A stretch of DNA of 64,000 bases, taken from assembly GCF_018332455.1 (NCBI RefSeq), contig NZ_BOPZ01000006.1:62001-126000 (forward strand). Reading direction: 5' to 3'. The notes under the pieces were generated by a model. The model saw nothing but the letters and a program-made list of their open reading frames with translations, had not been told where the DNA came from and did no database searches. Positions 52,711-61,268 of this stretch are shown here, in pieces (position 1 is the first letter of the stretch; each line of letters starts with the position of its first letter). The stretch comes from Clostridium polyendosporum (GTDB lineage: Bacteria; Bacillota; Clostridia; Clostridiales; Clostridiaceae). A program made the position numbers and the translations under genes.

Positions 52711-52842
52711 TTTAGGCATTCAAAATGAATAAATAGAATATTAAAATCCTCAAGCGTACATCAGAAAATGTAATGCTATGGGGATTATGTCTTTATGAAG
52801 AGGATTGAAAAATTACAATGAAAGGTAGTGTGAGGTGGTAAT

Positions 52843-53754
52843 ATGGTAGAAATAAAATGGATTAAGATAACTACAAATATGTTTGATGATGAAAAGGTCA
52901 AACTTATAGATGCTATGCCAGAGCGCGACACAATTCATTATATCTGGATAAGACTATTAGTACAGGCAGGTAAAACTAATGCAAACGGATATATCTTTTT
53001 AAATGAGCATGTACCTTATACAGAGGAAATGCTGTCCACTATTTTCAATAGACCGTTAAATTCCATAAGGCTTGCTTTAAACACTTTGTCTAGCTTTGGG
53101 ATGATAAAAATAGGTAAGGAAAATCTTCTTAAAATATCAAACTGGGAAAAGCATCAAAATGTAGAAGGGATGGAGAAGGTGAGGGAACAGAATAGATTAA
53201 GAAAACAAAAGCAAAGAGAAAGGGAAAAACTTTGTCTTCCTATAGCTTCTACAGACTCAAATGTGTCACGTGACAGTACCATGACTATCACGGAACAGAA
53301 TAAGAGTGAGAGTAAGAATATAGATAAAGATATAGATAAAGAAGTAGAGAATAAATGTATATGTAAAAATGATAATGTCAATAACATGAAAAATATGAAG
53401 AACTCAAATGAAACACATACATTTTCTGTTGAACTATTAAGCTATTTTGAAAATGCAACAGGTAAGACAGGTGAATTAAATTTAGGAGCTATAAAGATTG
53501 CAATACTTCAACATGGTAAGGAGAATGTTAGAAACGCCATTGATAAAGCCATTGAGTACAATAAACCTTATATGCAGTATATCAATACCATTTTAAAAAA
53601 TTGGGCGAAAGAAGGTTATACATGGAATAATGATAACAAAACTAATAATGCATCTAATGTATCAAGGAAAGGAAAAAAATTAACTTTCACAGATTATCCA
53701 CAAAGAGAGTATGATTATGACTCCTTAGAGAAAAAGCTTTTGGGGTGGGATTAA
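52843..53754 (+). CDS. Phage-type replisome organizer / DnaD-domain replication protein
   Basis: A 303-residue phage or mobile-element replication initiator. The N-terminal domain (about 1-115: IKWIKITTNMFDDEKVKLID, RDTIHYIWIRLLVQAGKTNA) is the replisome-organiser winged helix; a charged coiled linker with K/R/E follows (115-190); and a DnaD domain is at about 200-265 (FSVELLSYFENATGKTGELN to YINTILKNWAKEGY). Such proteins bind the origin and load the helicase. GTGAGGTGG lies before the ATG. No phage structural, lysis or integrase genes are seen, so it is a fragment of an element. Parts of its 3' end are repeated at 63.8 kb. Confidence 0.9.
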   Translation: MVEIKWIKITTNMFDDEKVKLIDAMPERDTIHYIWIRLLVQAGKTNANGYIFLNEHVPYTEEMLSTIFNRPLNSIRLALNTLSSFGMIKIGKENLLKISNWEKHQNVEGMEKVREQNRLRKQKQREREKLCLPIASTDSNVSRDSTMTITEQNKSESKNIDKDIDKEVENKCICKNDNVNNMKNMKNSNETHTFSVELLSYFENATGKTGELNLGAIKIAILQHGKENVRNAIDKAIEYNKPYMQYINTILKNWAKEGYTWNNDNKTNNASNVSRKGKKLTFTDYPQREYDYDSLEKKLLGWD

Positions 53755-53828
53755 TAACTATAGGGGAAGATGGGAAATGTCTATCTAACTTTAATTAATA
53801 CTAAGGTGAATATTTAAAAATTAAGCTT

Positions 53829-54044
53829 ATGAAAAAAGATGAGGAAATTAAAAAGTTAGTAAATGAGAATATTGGGTTAGTTATTGATAATATAAGACTT
53901 TACCATGAAGACCAGAGGTTAAATGAGAGGTTAGAAGTAACGGAACATTTAGAGAGAGGACTTTTAAATAGACGCATTATATTGGATGAAGATGGAGTGG
54001 TAGTTCTACGAATGAAACTTAATAAAGCTTTGCAGAAGCATTAG
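53829..54044 (+). CDS. Small charged coiled-coil hypothetical protein (71 aa)
   Basis: A 71-residue ORF beginning MKKDEEIKKLVNENIGLVID, charged and helical throughout, with a Leu-spaced central part (LNERLEVTEHLERGLLNRR). The ribosome site is weak (AAGGTG is 20 bases away), so expression is uncertain. It follows the replication gene, and its first third is repeated at about 63883 in the degenerate copy. No family recognised. Confidence 0.5.
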   Translation: MKKDEEIKKLVNENIGLVIDNIRLYHEDQRLNERLEVTEHLERGLLNRRIILDEDGVVVLRMKLNKALQKH

Positions 54045-54230
54045 CGGATATGGCTTTTAATATAAGAAATTGTAATAGTGAAAGAGCTTCTTACACTATT
54101 AATTTATGAAATATAGAATAATTGGGGGTAAGTCATTTAAGGTTAAATTTATCTTCTGTTTATATAAATAGGCTTTTGGATTTGTTTTGTAAAGCTGGAA
54201 AATAATTTGATAAAATACTATAATTAATCT

Positions 54231-54269
54231 ATAGGTGGAAAATAAGTTAGTTCATGCCATTCTTATATA
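54231..54269 (+). repeat. Dispersed 38-base repeat, copy B
   Basis: TATAGGTGGAAAATAAGTTA and what follows match 48002-48040 at about nine of ten positions. It lies just before the probable end of the IS110 element. The gap 54045-54414 otherwise has no gene. Confidence 0.6.
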
Positions 54270-54414
54270 ACGTAACTAATATCTATTAGTGTAGTTGGTA
54301 ATGTCTACCCTGAAAACCTTAGGGGACAGCAGTATGTAGGCAAAAAAACAAAAAAGTAACCCTATGCCCAATAGTTACTTTAATTGGACAAGCAAGATAA
54401 TATTATTGGTAGGG

Positions 54415-55641
54415 TTATGCTCCAGGTAAAGTTTCTTCAACAGTAACTGAGTATCCTAAACTTTCGAGACGTTTAACAGATTTTTGAACAATTTCATTTT
54501 TTCGTTGCTGTTCAAAGAAATCTGACCCTAATTCATAGTAAGGTAAGTTGTTTTTTAAAATTTGATAAATTATAGTTAGCATAGTATGTGCAACTGCAGT
54601 TGTGGCACGATTTTTACCACGTCTAGTAGCAATCCTTTTATATTGAGCAGAAAAGTACGTTTTATTTTGATGGGATGCTGATTTGCTACATTCAATTAAA
54701 GTTGTTTTGAGCATATCATTACCTTTTCGTGTTCTTCCACTTCTGCGTTTGCCGGCACTTTCATTATTACCAGGACACAAACCTGCCCATGAGGCAAGAT
54801 GCGCTGCAGTTGGAAACTGATCCATATTGATGCCTATTTGAGAAACAATGACTTGTGCACTGCGTTTTGCTATACCTGGAATGCCATCGATTAAGTCAAC
54901 CTTATCTTGAATAGGTAAAACACGTTGCTCAATCTCTTTATCAAGAGTCGATATTTGTGAGTCAAGATAATCAATATGGCTGAGCATAGCTTTTAACATT
55001 AACTTTTGGTGATTATCTATGAATCCACGTAAGGCTTCTTCAAGTTGAGATGTTTTTTGTTTCAATCGCATTTGTGCCTTGGAAGCCATTACTTTTACAT
55101 CGGTTTCTCCAGATGCAAGCATCTCAAGCATTTGACGTGATGATTTGCCGTCGATTTCACTAACGACAGAGGACAGTTTTATATTTGCGCCTTCTAATAT
55201 CTTTTGAATTCTATTAAGTTCTCTAGCTCGTTCTTGAATAAGGCTTCTACGATATTTTACAAGTTCTTTTAACTCACGTTGATCACGGTTTGGAATGTAG
55301 CTCCCGTTTAGCAAACCATGTCTAAGTAAATCAGCAATCCATTCAGAATCTTTGACATCAGTTTTGCGACCTGGAACTGCTTTAATATGTTGGGCGTTCA
55401 CAACTAATGTTGGCATCTCCTCCATTTCCAGAACATTATAAATTGGTTTCCAATAGGCTCCAGTAGCTTCCATAGCAACATATTGACATTCATTAATTTT
55501 AAGCCAATCAACTAACTGGAGAAGTGATGATGTGGTAGTAGAGAAAGTTTTGGTAGTTTTTTTGCGACCTGAAATAAAGCAGGCAACAATTGTGTCCTTA
55601 TGGACATCCATTCCACAACAGCGCTCGTAAATTATTTCCAT
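54415..55641 (-). CDS. IS110-family transposase (DEDD + serine recombinase-like)
   Basis: A 408-residue, apparently intact transposase. The N-terminal RuvC-like domain has DVHKDTIVACF (first Asp), VAMEATGAYWKPIYNVLE (Glu) and KTDVKDSEWIADLLRHG (two Asp), the DEDD tetrad. A coiled-coil linker lies around 150-250. The C-terminal Tnp domain has IPGIAKRSAQVIVSQIG, then LASWAGLCPGNNESAGKRR with the active Ser in NESAGK. No frameshift. The ATG at 55641 has GGAGG nine bases in front; an ATG five codons upstream overlaps that site. Confidence 0.95.
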   Translation of the reverse strand: MEIIYERCCGMDVHKDTIVACFISGRKKTTKTFSTTTSSLLQLVDWLKINECQYVAMEATGAYWKPIYNVLEMEEMPTLVVNAQHIKAVPGRKTDVKDSEWIADLLRHGLLNGSYIPNRDQRELKELVKYRRSLIQERARELNRIQKILEGANIKLSSVVSEIDGKSSRQMLEMLASGETDVKVMASKAQMRLKQKTSQLEEALRGFIDNHQKLMLKAMLSHIDYLDSQISTLDKEIEQRVLPIQDKVDLIDGIPGIAKRSAQVIVSQIGINMDQFPTAAHLASWAGLCPGNNESAGKRRSGRTRKGNDMLKTTLIECSKSASHQNKTYFSAQYKRIATRRGKNRATTAVAHTMLTIIYQILKNNLPYYELGSDFFEQQRKNEIVQKSVKRLESLGYSVTVEETLPGA

Positions 55642-55880
55642 ACTATGGGCCTCCAATGAATAAATTTACAGCGGACCTCCAGTAACTTATTAATCTACCC
55701 TGCGTGCTCAAGGCAACAATTTGTGGTACAAGTAGGAGGTCATAGTCAGTCTATAAATTCGGGCTCAAAGCACCAAGACATTCCGACCTTATGCCGTATA
55801 ATATTAGTATATCCAAATATATAAATTAACCAAGCGTTTTCATGGCTTTGCTGGTGCGGGTGGTCGCATGAGCGTCTATA
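55642..55880 (-). ncRNA. Candidate IS110 bridge RNA region
   Basis: About 240 non-coding bases just upstream of the IS110 transposase, visibly richer in G+C than the flanks, with many short self-complementary runs. In IS110 elements such as IS621 this region encodes the guide RNA. Its exact ends and loops cannot be fixed by eye. The remaining 55881-56413 is A+T-rich and shows no gene. Confidence 0.4.
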
Positions 55881-56413
55881 ATGGGAAGTTAATGTTACTA
55901 GAGAAAAATACCTAAATGCTGAATAATTTTTAGGATAATGAATGGCGAAACGTACCATAAGTAACAGAGGTTTTGGTTGTAATGAAGACATGTCAATATA
56001 TTTAACTATCATAAATATGAAAGTCGAAAGATAGAGAATCAGATAAAAGTAAAAATGGAAAAATTGTGATTTTTAAAATTGAGCAAAACATATAAAAGTC
56101 AGCGACAATTAAAAAGCACACTTTATAGGGCATTTTTTCAAAATGGATAGATTGAACTAAACTAGATATAAAAGTTAAAACGTGATAATCTAATACTATA
56201 AATAAACGAATATGAAACATTACTGTGTCAAGTTTTGGTATTGAACATTAAAATCTATAAAACCAATTAATTGAATTTGTGTAAATTTAGATGTTGCATT
56301 TGTTTTTTCACTTATATATATGCTGCAAAAAACAAATAAGATTAGTACAAATATGTTAAAATATAGGTCGTTATGTTCACTAGTAAACATTTTAATAAGA
56401 TGGAGGAATTATA

Positions 56414-57688
56414 ATGGAATTGTACTTAAAAATTTTAAATAATAATATTCTTGATGCTTATACTGAGAATTACAAAAATCAATGTATTCAATTTAAGATT
56501 AAAGATATGGACGATTTCTTTCAACAAACTAGTAAATACAATGAAGTAGACGAAGAAATTGAAGAAAAAGTAAGAGAGCTTATTGAAACATCGGATACGG
56601 AATCATTAGATGCTTTTAATATAAAGCATTGGGTTAGTAACCGATCATTTGGCGAATTAATTGACATGTATGAAAATGAGGAAATAATTAAACCTGATAT
56701 GCAACGAGAGTTTGTTTGGGATGCACTTAAGTGTTCAAGACTTATTGAATCGATAGTTTTAGGTTTACCGATTCCTCCATTGTTCTTATTAGAAGTCGAT
56801 AAGAATAGATATGAACTTATAGATGGTTATCAAAGATTAACAACTGTTGTGAATTATGTAAAAGGTAATCCTTGGCATGGAAAATCCACTTCAAAGCGGA
56901 CTGTAAAATCAAAATTATCTAGTAAAGTATCTAAAGAACTTCAAGGCAAATCCTTTGAGCAATTGGAAGACGCCTATAAACGGATCATTAAGAGAAGTAC
57001 AATTCCGTTAATTGAGTTTAAGCAATTGGAACCAAATAATTTAAGCTCGAAATATCTAATATTTGAAAGAATAAATACAGGATCTGAAAAACTAAATTCA
57101 ATGCAGATTAGAAAGTCGTTAGCTCATGGAGATTTTATAAAAGAATTATATAGATATGCTAATTCTAATTCACTTTTTACTGAATTATTTTCAAGTAGCA
57201 GTATAAAGAAAGATCAACATGTTGAAGCTTTTTTAAGAATTATGGCAATGTCAGATATTTACTATAAAAGATATACTCCTGAGACATCAGGAATTAATAA
57301 TATTTTGAATGAATATTGTGAAAGAAAAAGAAATGATATTATAAGTAAAGATTATATTGCTGAGTTTGAAAAAGCAATGAAATTTCTACATAAGGTTTTT
57401 AGTAGTAATGATATGTTTAAACGAGTTGAAGTAATTAATGATCAGTATGTTTTTTCAGGCAATTTGAATGTAAGTATTATGGAGTCTTTTATGGGTACTA
57501 TACTGAACACGGCAAGTGAAAGTATTGTTGAAGTGGATAGCATTAGAGGAAGGTATTGTGAGATTATGTATAAAACTCTAGAAAAATCACAAAAGAAGGA
57601 AGAAGATAATCCGTTTACAACAAGCACTGGTTCTCTTGAATCAATAGAAAATCGTTTTAAAATATGCAAAAAAATATTGGTGAAATAG
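56414..57688 (+). CDS. DUF262 (GmrSD N-terminal / ParB-like) protein
   Basis: A 424-residue protein with a DUF262 domain at about 70-270. Motifs: IKPDMQREFVWDALKCSRLI (QR-x-x-V-W), SIVLGLPIPPLFLLE, and the nucleotide-binding and catalytic IDGYQRLTTVVNYVKG (DG-x-QR). The conserved RINTGSEKLN and Arg/Lys pair follow. The rest is helical. In GmrSD-type enzymes DUF262 gives NTP-dependent DNA cleavage against modified phage DNA, with a DUF1559/HNH partner domain; that partner is absent, and a HEPN protein follows one base after its stop instead. ATGGAGG is ten bases before the ATG. It looks like the sensor or nuclease half of a two-gene defence operon. Confidence 0.88.
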   Translation: MELYLKILNNNILDAYTENYKNQCIQFKIKDMDDFFQQTSKYNEVDEEIEEKVRELIETSDTESLDAFNIKHWVSNRSFGELIDMYENEEIIKPDMQREFVWDALKCSRLIESIVLGLPIPPLFLLEVDKNRYELIDGYQRLTTVVNYVKGNPWHGKSTSKRTVKSKLSSKVSKELQGKSFEQLEDAYKRIIKRSTIPLIEFKQLEPNNLSSKYLIFERINTGSEKLNSMQIRKSLAHGDFIKELYRYANSNSLFTELFSSSSIKKDQHVEAFLRIMAMSDIYYKRYTPETSGINNILNEYCERKRNDIISKDYIAEFEKAMKFLHKVFSSNDMFKRVEVINDQYVFSGNLNVSIMESFMGTILNTASESIVEVDSIRGRYCEIMYKTLEKSQKKEEDNPFTTSTGSLESIENRFKICKKILVK

Positions 57689-57689
57689 C

Positions 57690-58511
57690 ATGAGAATTTT
57701 CGAATTTGATGCGAAAGAGAGACTATCTGACATTAAACAAAACTTTGAACGGGTATTAGAGATTAGAAATAGTTTGGCGGATAATAGAGAAAAGTATAGA
57801 AAACTATCGGATGACATGAATATTTCTCAGGATTCATTATTTCAATGTTGTGATACATTTGAAAGGTCATTACTAATCAACTGCTACACATTTTCTGAGC
57901 AGTTGATGAAAAATTTTGTTTATGAGTTGATTGAGAAGGACAGGCATAAAAATAATTTTTTGAATAAATTTATTGATAATAAGATACCAAAAAACCGGTT
58001 CTCACCAAACGTTATGTTAGAGAAGATGGAAGGTGACATAAAAAAAGAGCTATCTAAGGAGTTTAAATTTATATTACCTAGGACAGCAGATGAAGTTAAA
58101 ATATATAATGAAATGGTCAATTCGAGACATACATATGCTCATAGAGGTATATATAATTTTGATTTCAATAATTTTGAGGCGGTAATACAAGTGTTAGAGT
58201 ATATTTATTTTGAATTCTCAACAATAATAAAATATGGGGAAAGTTTCAGATTGCAGTTTCAAAAAGATTTAAAAGAGATCAAAGAACTTTCTGAAAAGAT
58301 TAGTAAGATAACAGATATTAAGTATCAAAGAGATAAATTAAGAGAAATTAAGTTACTATGCAAAAAAAACTTAAGGAATTACTCTTATATAATAGATAAT
58401 GTTAATCTGCTTAAGAATTTATACAATAAGATAAAAAACGTCAGTGAAATGGACTTAAGAAATCAAGAAAAATCACAAGATGAGGTTAAAGATCTATTTT
58501 TAATAATGTAG
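57690..58511 (+). CDS. HEPN-domain protein (MAE_28990/MAE_18760-like), putative RNase
   Basis: A 273-residue protein. A helical HEPN domain at about 40-190 contains the R-x4-H motif in NSRHTYAHRG (Arg146, His151), the usual catalytic signature of HEPN ribonucleases. A charged helical tail follows (about 185-265), perhaps a coiled coil for partner binding. It belongs to the MAE_28990-like HEPN group, often next to DUF262 genes. The ATG is one base from the DUF262 stop, with GGTG as ribosome site, so the two are translationally coupled. It is likely the toxic effector of the pair, cutting RNA upon phage sensing (inference). Confidence 0.82.
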   Translation: MRIFEFDAKERLSDIKQNFERVLEIRNSLADNREKYRKLSDDMNISQDSLFQCCDTFERSLLINCYTFSEQLMKNFVYELIEKDRHKNNFLNKFIDNKIPKNRFSPNVMLEKMEGDIKKELSKEFKFILPRTADEVKIYNEMVNSRHTYAHRGIYNFDFNNFEAVIQVLEYIYFEFSTIIKYGESFRLQFQKDLKEIKELSEKISKITDIKYQRDKLREIKLLCKKNLRNYSYIIDNVNLLKNLYNKIKNVSEMDLRNQEKSQDEVKDLFLIM

Positions 58512-58974
58512 TAGTGAAATATTAAATATTACATCAATCAAATAGTGATCTTACTATCAGTATAAATTAATGACTACTTTATGATTAAATTACATTAAGC
58601 TTTTTAAGGAGTTTTTTCTAATAAGCAAATGGCGGATTTGTCTTTATTTTAACTGCACTTAGAAACTATATGGTAAATAATGCCATAAATTATAACCAAT
58701 ATTTTAGTTAGTGTGAAATCTTCTTAAATTGTGGCATTAGCTATGCATGGGAAATTGGATTAATCAATTCTGTTTATTAACTTCTATCCATATTATACGA
58801 AGTATATATTGATATAAAAATATGGCAAATATCTCTTATGTCACTCAAAAATAATGAAGAAGTAACTTAATTTATTAATATAATAATTAAAAATTTATAT
58901 TAAATATTATATTGAATTATTATGTCATCTTCATAATAGACGACAAAGGTTAAATATCATTAATAACAAAAGAA

Positions 58975-59000
58975 GCTCTGGATCACTCCAGGGCTTTTTG
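58975..59000 (+). terminator. Rho-independent terminator in the gap after the HEPN gene
   Basis: GCTCTGGA and TCCAGGGC pair around TCAC, with a T-run (third member of the design at 3274 and 44426). It is 460 bases behind the HEPN gene; the rest of 58512-59082 is A+T-rich and empty. Confidence 0.7.
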
Positions 59001-59082
59001 AATAATTTAAATTAACAGTTAAAGGGATTTTATAATCAACAAAGAATAATTATATTAATATTAGTTTAAAAAGGAGCATTAA

Positions 59083-60123
59083 ATGATTCCAGAAAATATT
59101 TCAAAAGAACATATTTTAAAAGCTATAGAAGAAATTGATGAAAATGGAGTTCCACAAGAGAGATTGTCAACTAAGTTTAGTGTACTCTATAGAGAAAAGC
59201 TATATCCTCCAAAATATTTAATTTCCATTGCAAATAAATATGTAAATGGTGAAGAATTAAGTCCATCATTGTTTAGCGGCGGAGATGAGACAAATAATTT
59301 TTTATTTAAAAGAGGTTTTAAAATTGTTGATTTACATAGTGAGAAAGATATATTTCCTATTAAGTTATTTTCATGGACAATTTTATCCCAAAATGTTTTT
59401 ATTAAGGCAATGGATAGGTCAAGTTTTATTCATCATGGCACAGGTATCCCGAGAGAAATCCGACAATACTTTAATGTTTCTGACCTAAAACAAGGAGAAA
59501 ATAAAAATATTGTTTTAATTCATAATAATGTGAAATATTATGCAAGAATTGAGATTGATAATATGGATTCACCAAGGTCTAGACTTTTTTGGAAAGTCGA
59601 TTTTGCTAATCTTATAAATAGTAAACTGCCGGAGTGGTATGATCTTTATAAAAAGAATGATGAACCTCTTGAAGATTTACCCCAGCTAAGGTTTGAGAAA
59701 TTAGGAGAAAAAGATGATCATTATTTTGTAGATTTTATTAATCCTATTGATATTGTTTTAGATATTGAGGCAGAGAAACAGGAAGAGCAGGGGCTTATTG
59801 CGGAAGGAGCAGTTAAGTATTATTATGGTAAAAAGTATGAAAGAAGACCTGAAAATAGAAGAAGGGCAATAGAAATTCATGGAGCAGTATGCTCTTTATG
59901 TGGTTTTGATTTCGAAAAGGTTTATGGCAAAAGAGGAAGTGGATTTATAGAGATTCACCATGCAAAGCAATTAAGTACATTAGAGGAAGAGCAATTCATT
60001 GATCCTGTTACTGATTTAATTCCTGTTTGTAGCAATTGTCATAGGATGATACATCGTAGAAATGATAATGTTTTGACTATTGAGGAAATGAAAAGTATTA
60101 TAAATAAAAATAAAATAATTTAA
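59083..60123 (+). CDS. HNH endonuclease, type IV restriction (ScoMcrA-like) candidate
   Basis: A 346-residue nuclease. Residues 1-90 (IPENISKEHILKAIEEIDEN, PPKYLISIANKY) resemble the head domain of ScoMcrA-like modification-dependent enzymes. A middle DNA-binding part (about 105-190: FIKAMDRSSFIHHGTGIPRE to PRSRLFWKVDF) recalls the EcoRII-N/B3-like fold. A C-terminal HNH domain has CSLCGFDF, IEIHHAKQL and CSNCHRMIH; the two Cys-x2-Cys pairs bind structural zinc, and HH plus N-x2-H form the active site. AAGGAGC precedes the ATG. No methylase is adjacent, which fits a type IV enzyme that cuts modified DNA. Confidence 0.82.
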   Translation: MIPENISKEHILKAIEEIDENGVPQERLSTKFSVLYREKLYPPKYLISIANKYVNGEELSPSLFSGGDETNNFLFKRGFKIVDLHSEKDIFPIKLFSWTILSQNVFIKAMDRSSFIHHGTGIPREIRQYFNVSDLKQGENKNIVLIHNNVKYYARIEIDNMDSPRSRLFWKVDFANLINSKLPEWYDLYKKNDEPLEDLPQLRFEKLGEKDDHYFVDFINPIDIVLDIEAEKQEEQGLIAEGAVKYYYGKKYERRPENRRRAIEIHGAVCSLCGFDFEKVYGKRGSGFIEIHHAKQLSTLEEEQFIDPVTDLIPVCSNCHRMIHRRNDNVLTIEEMKSIINKNKII

Positions 60124-60363
60124 GTGATGTAATACTTTTATGGATGTTATTGTCGTATATCTATGTTTGTTAATATTTGTAAATAATGAATAAAGTTCAA
60201 TTATTAAACTTACCCATGGTAACAAGTAATAAATATATGATTAAAGTTTTTAAAGAAGAAACAAGCTACTTGTTTTCTAATTTTACCTTTTAGATATTAT
60301 AGATAATGGTATAAAACAATACATTTAGATTTTAAATAGTAATGGGAAGCGAAAGGAAGTATT

Positions 60364-60561
60364 ATGATTACTGATGCAATTAAGTATATAAATAATAGAG
60401 TCTTGCAAGCAGCCTTAGGATGTAAATTTCTATCTAAAGATTACAAAAATAAGATTGTTCATGTTAGATCTTTAATTGGAAAGTTTAAAAAGATTGGTAA
60501 TTTATATAAATACTTAGGGAGATTTAATAATAGTTATGGAAACACCATTTGCTGCGACTAA
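60364..60561 (+). CDS. Uncertain small ORF (65 aa)
   Basis: MITDAIKYINNRVLQAALGC and YKNKIVHVRSLIGKFKKIGN are read from an ATG with GAAAGGAAG before it, a fair ribosome site. It is basic and possibly helical, and no family is recognised. It could be a start fragment of a lost gene in the defence island. The flanks (60124-60363 and 60562-60878) hold no other gene; a 10-base palindrome GCTAGCTAGC lies at about 60594. Confidence 0.35.
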   Translation: MITDAIKYINNRVLQAALGCKFLSKDYKNKIVHVRSLIGKFKKIGNLYKYLGRFNNSYGNTICCD

Positions 60562-60878
60562 ATTTGATTAAACTTTTGAGTAATAATACACTCGCTAGCT
60601 AGCAGAGCTTATTACGGAAAGCTTACTAGTAGTATTAGGGTATCTTTCTTTTACCTGTAGTGCTGGCGAATGTCTAGAATTCTAAATAATATGATAGAGG
60701 TATTTATTAGTGATCAATTATGACTCCACTTAATTATGTATAAGTATATAGAGTAAAGTAATTATATTAATTAAATGTTAGTATACTGGACGAAGTATTA
60801 AGTAGTATTTTGGGCAAGAATAAAAAATTTAGAAAATACTATAAGTGTAATTGTATTGTAAATTTAGAGGTGAAAGTT

Positions 60879-61241
60879 ATGGATAAAGAGCTTAAAATAA
60901 TAGATTTAAAAGATAAGGTTCAGCAGTTTTGTGAGGATAGAGACTGGGATCAATTTCATAATCCTAAGGAACTTGCTATTGGGGCTGTCACTGAAGCTGC
61001 AGAATTGTTAGATATATTTAGATTCAAGTCAGAAGAAGATATGGAAGAGATAATGAATAATATAGAAAAAAGGAAAGATGTAGAGGATGAATTAGCAGAT
61101 ACCTTTTTCTTTTTACTTAGATTTTGTCAGCTCTATGATATAGATTTATCAACAGCTTTAATAAATAAAATTGAAAAGAATAGTGCTAAATATCCAATAG
61201 ATAAGTTTAGAGGAAGTAATAAGAAGTCTAGTGAAGTTTAA
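60879..61241 (+). CDS. MazG-like nucleotide pyrophosphohydrolase
   Basis: A 120-residue MazG-fold enzyme that cleaves NTPs or dNTPs to the monophosphate and pyrophosphate. The metal-binding pattern E-x2-E ... E-x2-D is seen in AVTEAAELLDIF (Glu39, Glu42) and VEDELADTFFF (Glu71, Asp74), with SAKYPIDKFRG at the end. It is a single-domain version (dCTPase/RS21-C6-like). The ATG at 60879 follows AGAGGTGAAAG; the frame opens 23 codons earlier without a site. A nuclease-helicase gene starts 28 bases behind its stop, so the two are in one operon. Confidence 0.9.
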   Translation: MDKELKIIDLKDKVQQFCEDRDWDQFHNPKELAIGAVTEAAELLDIFRFKSEEDMEEIMNNIEKRKDVEDELADTFFFLLRFCQLYDIDLSTALINKIEKNSAKYPIDKFRGSNKKSSEV

Positions 61242-61268
61242 AATTAGGATCAATCGGGAGAGGGTTTT

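Larger units (their letters stand above)
54290..55880 (-). mobile_element. IS110-family insertion sequence (approximate limits)
   Basis: A single transposase gene on the minus strand with about 120 non-coding bases behind it and about 240 before it; the flanks then return to the A+T-rich background. IS110 elements have no clear terminal inverted repeats and make no target duplication, so the ends given are estimates from the change in base composition. The non-coding part upstream of the transposase (about 55642-55880) is the place where IS110 elements encode the bridge RNA that guides recombination. Confidence 0.75.

Noticed and set aside
52843-54044. A resident prophage
   Set aside because: Only a replication-initiation protein and a few small ORFs are phage-like; no integrase, terminase, capsid, tail or lysis genes are in the window.
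54290-55880. Terminal inverted repeats of the IS110 element
   Set aside because: No convincing matched ends were found; the family normally lacks them, so the limits are only estimates.
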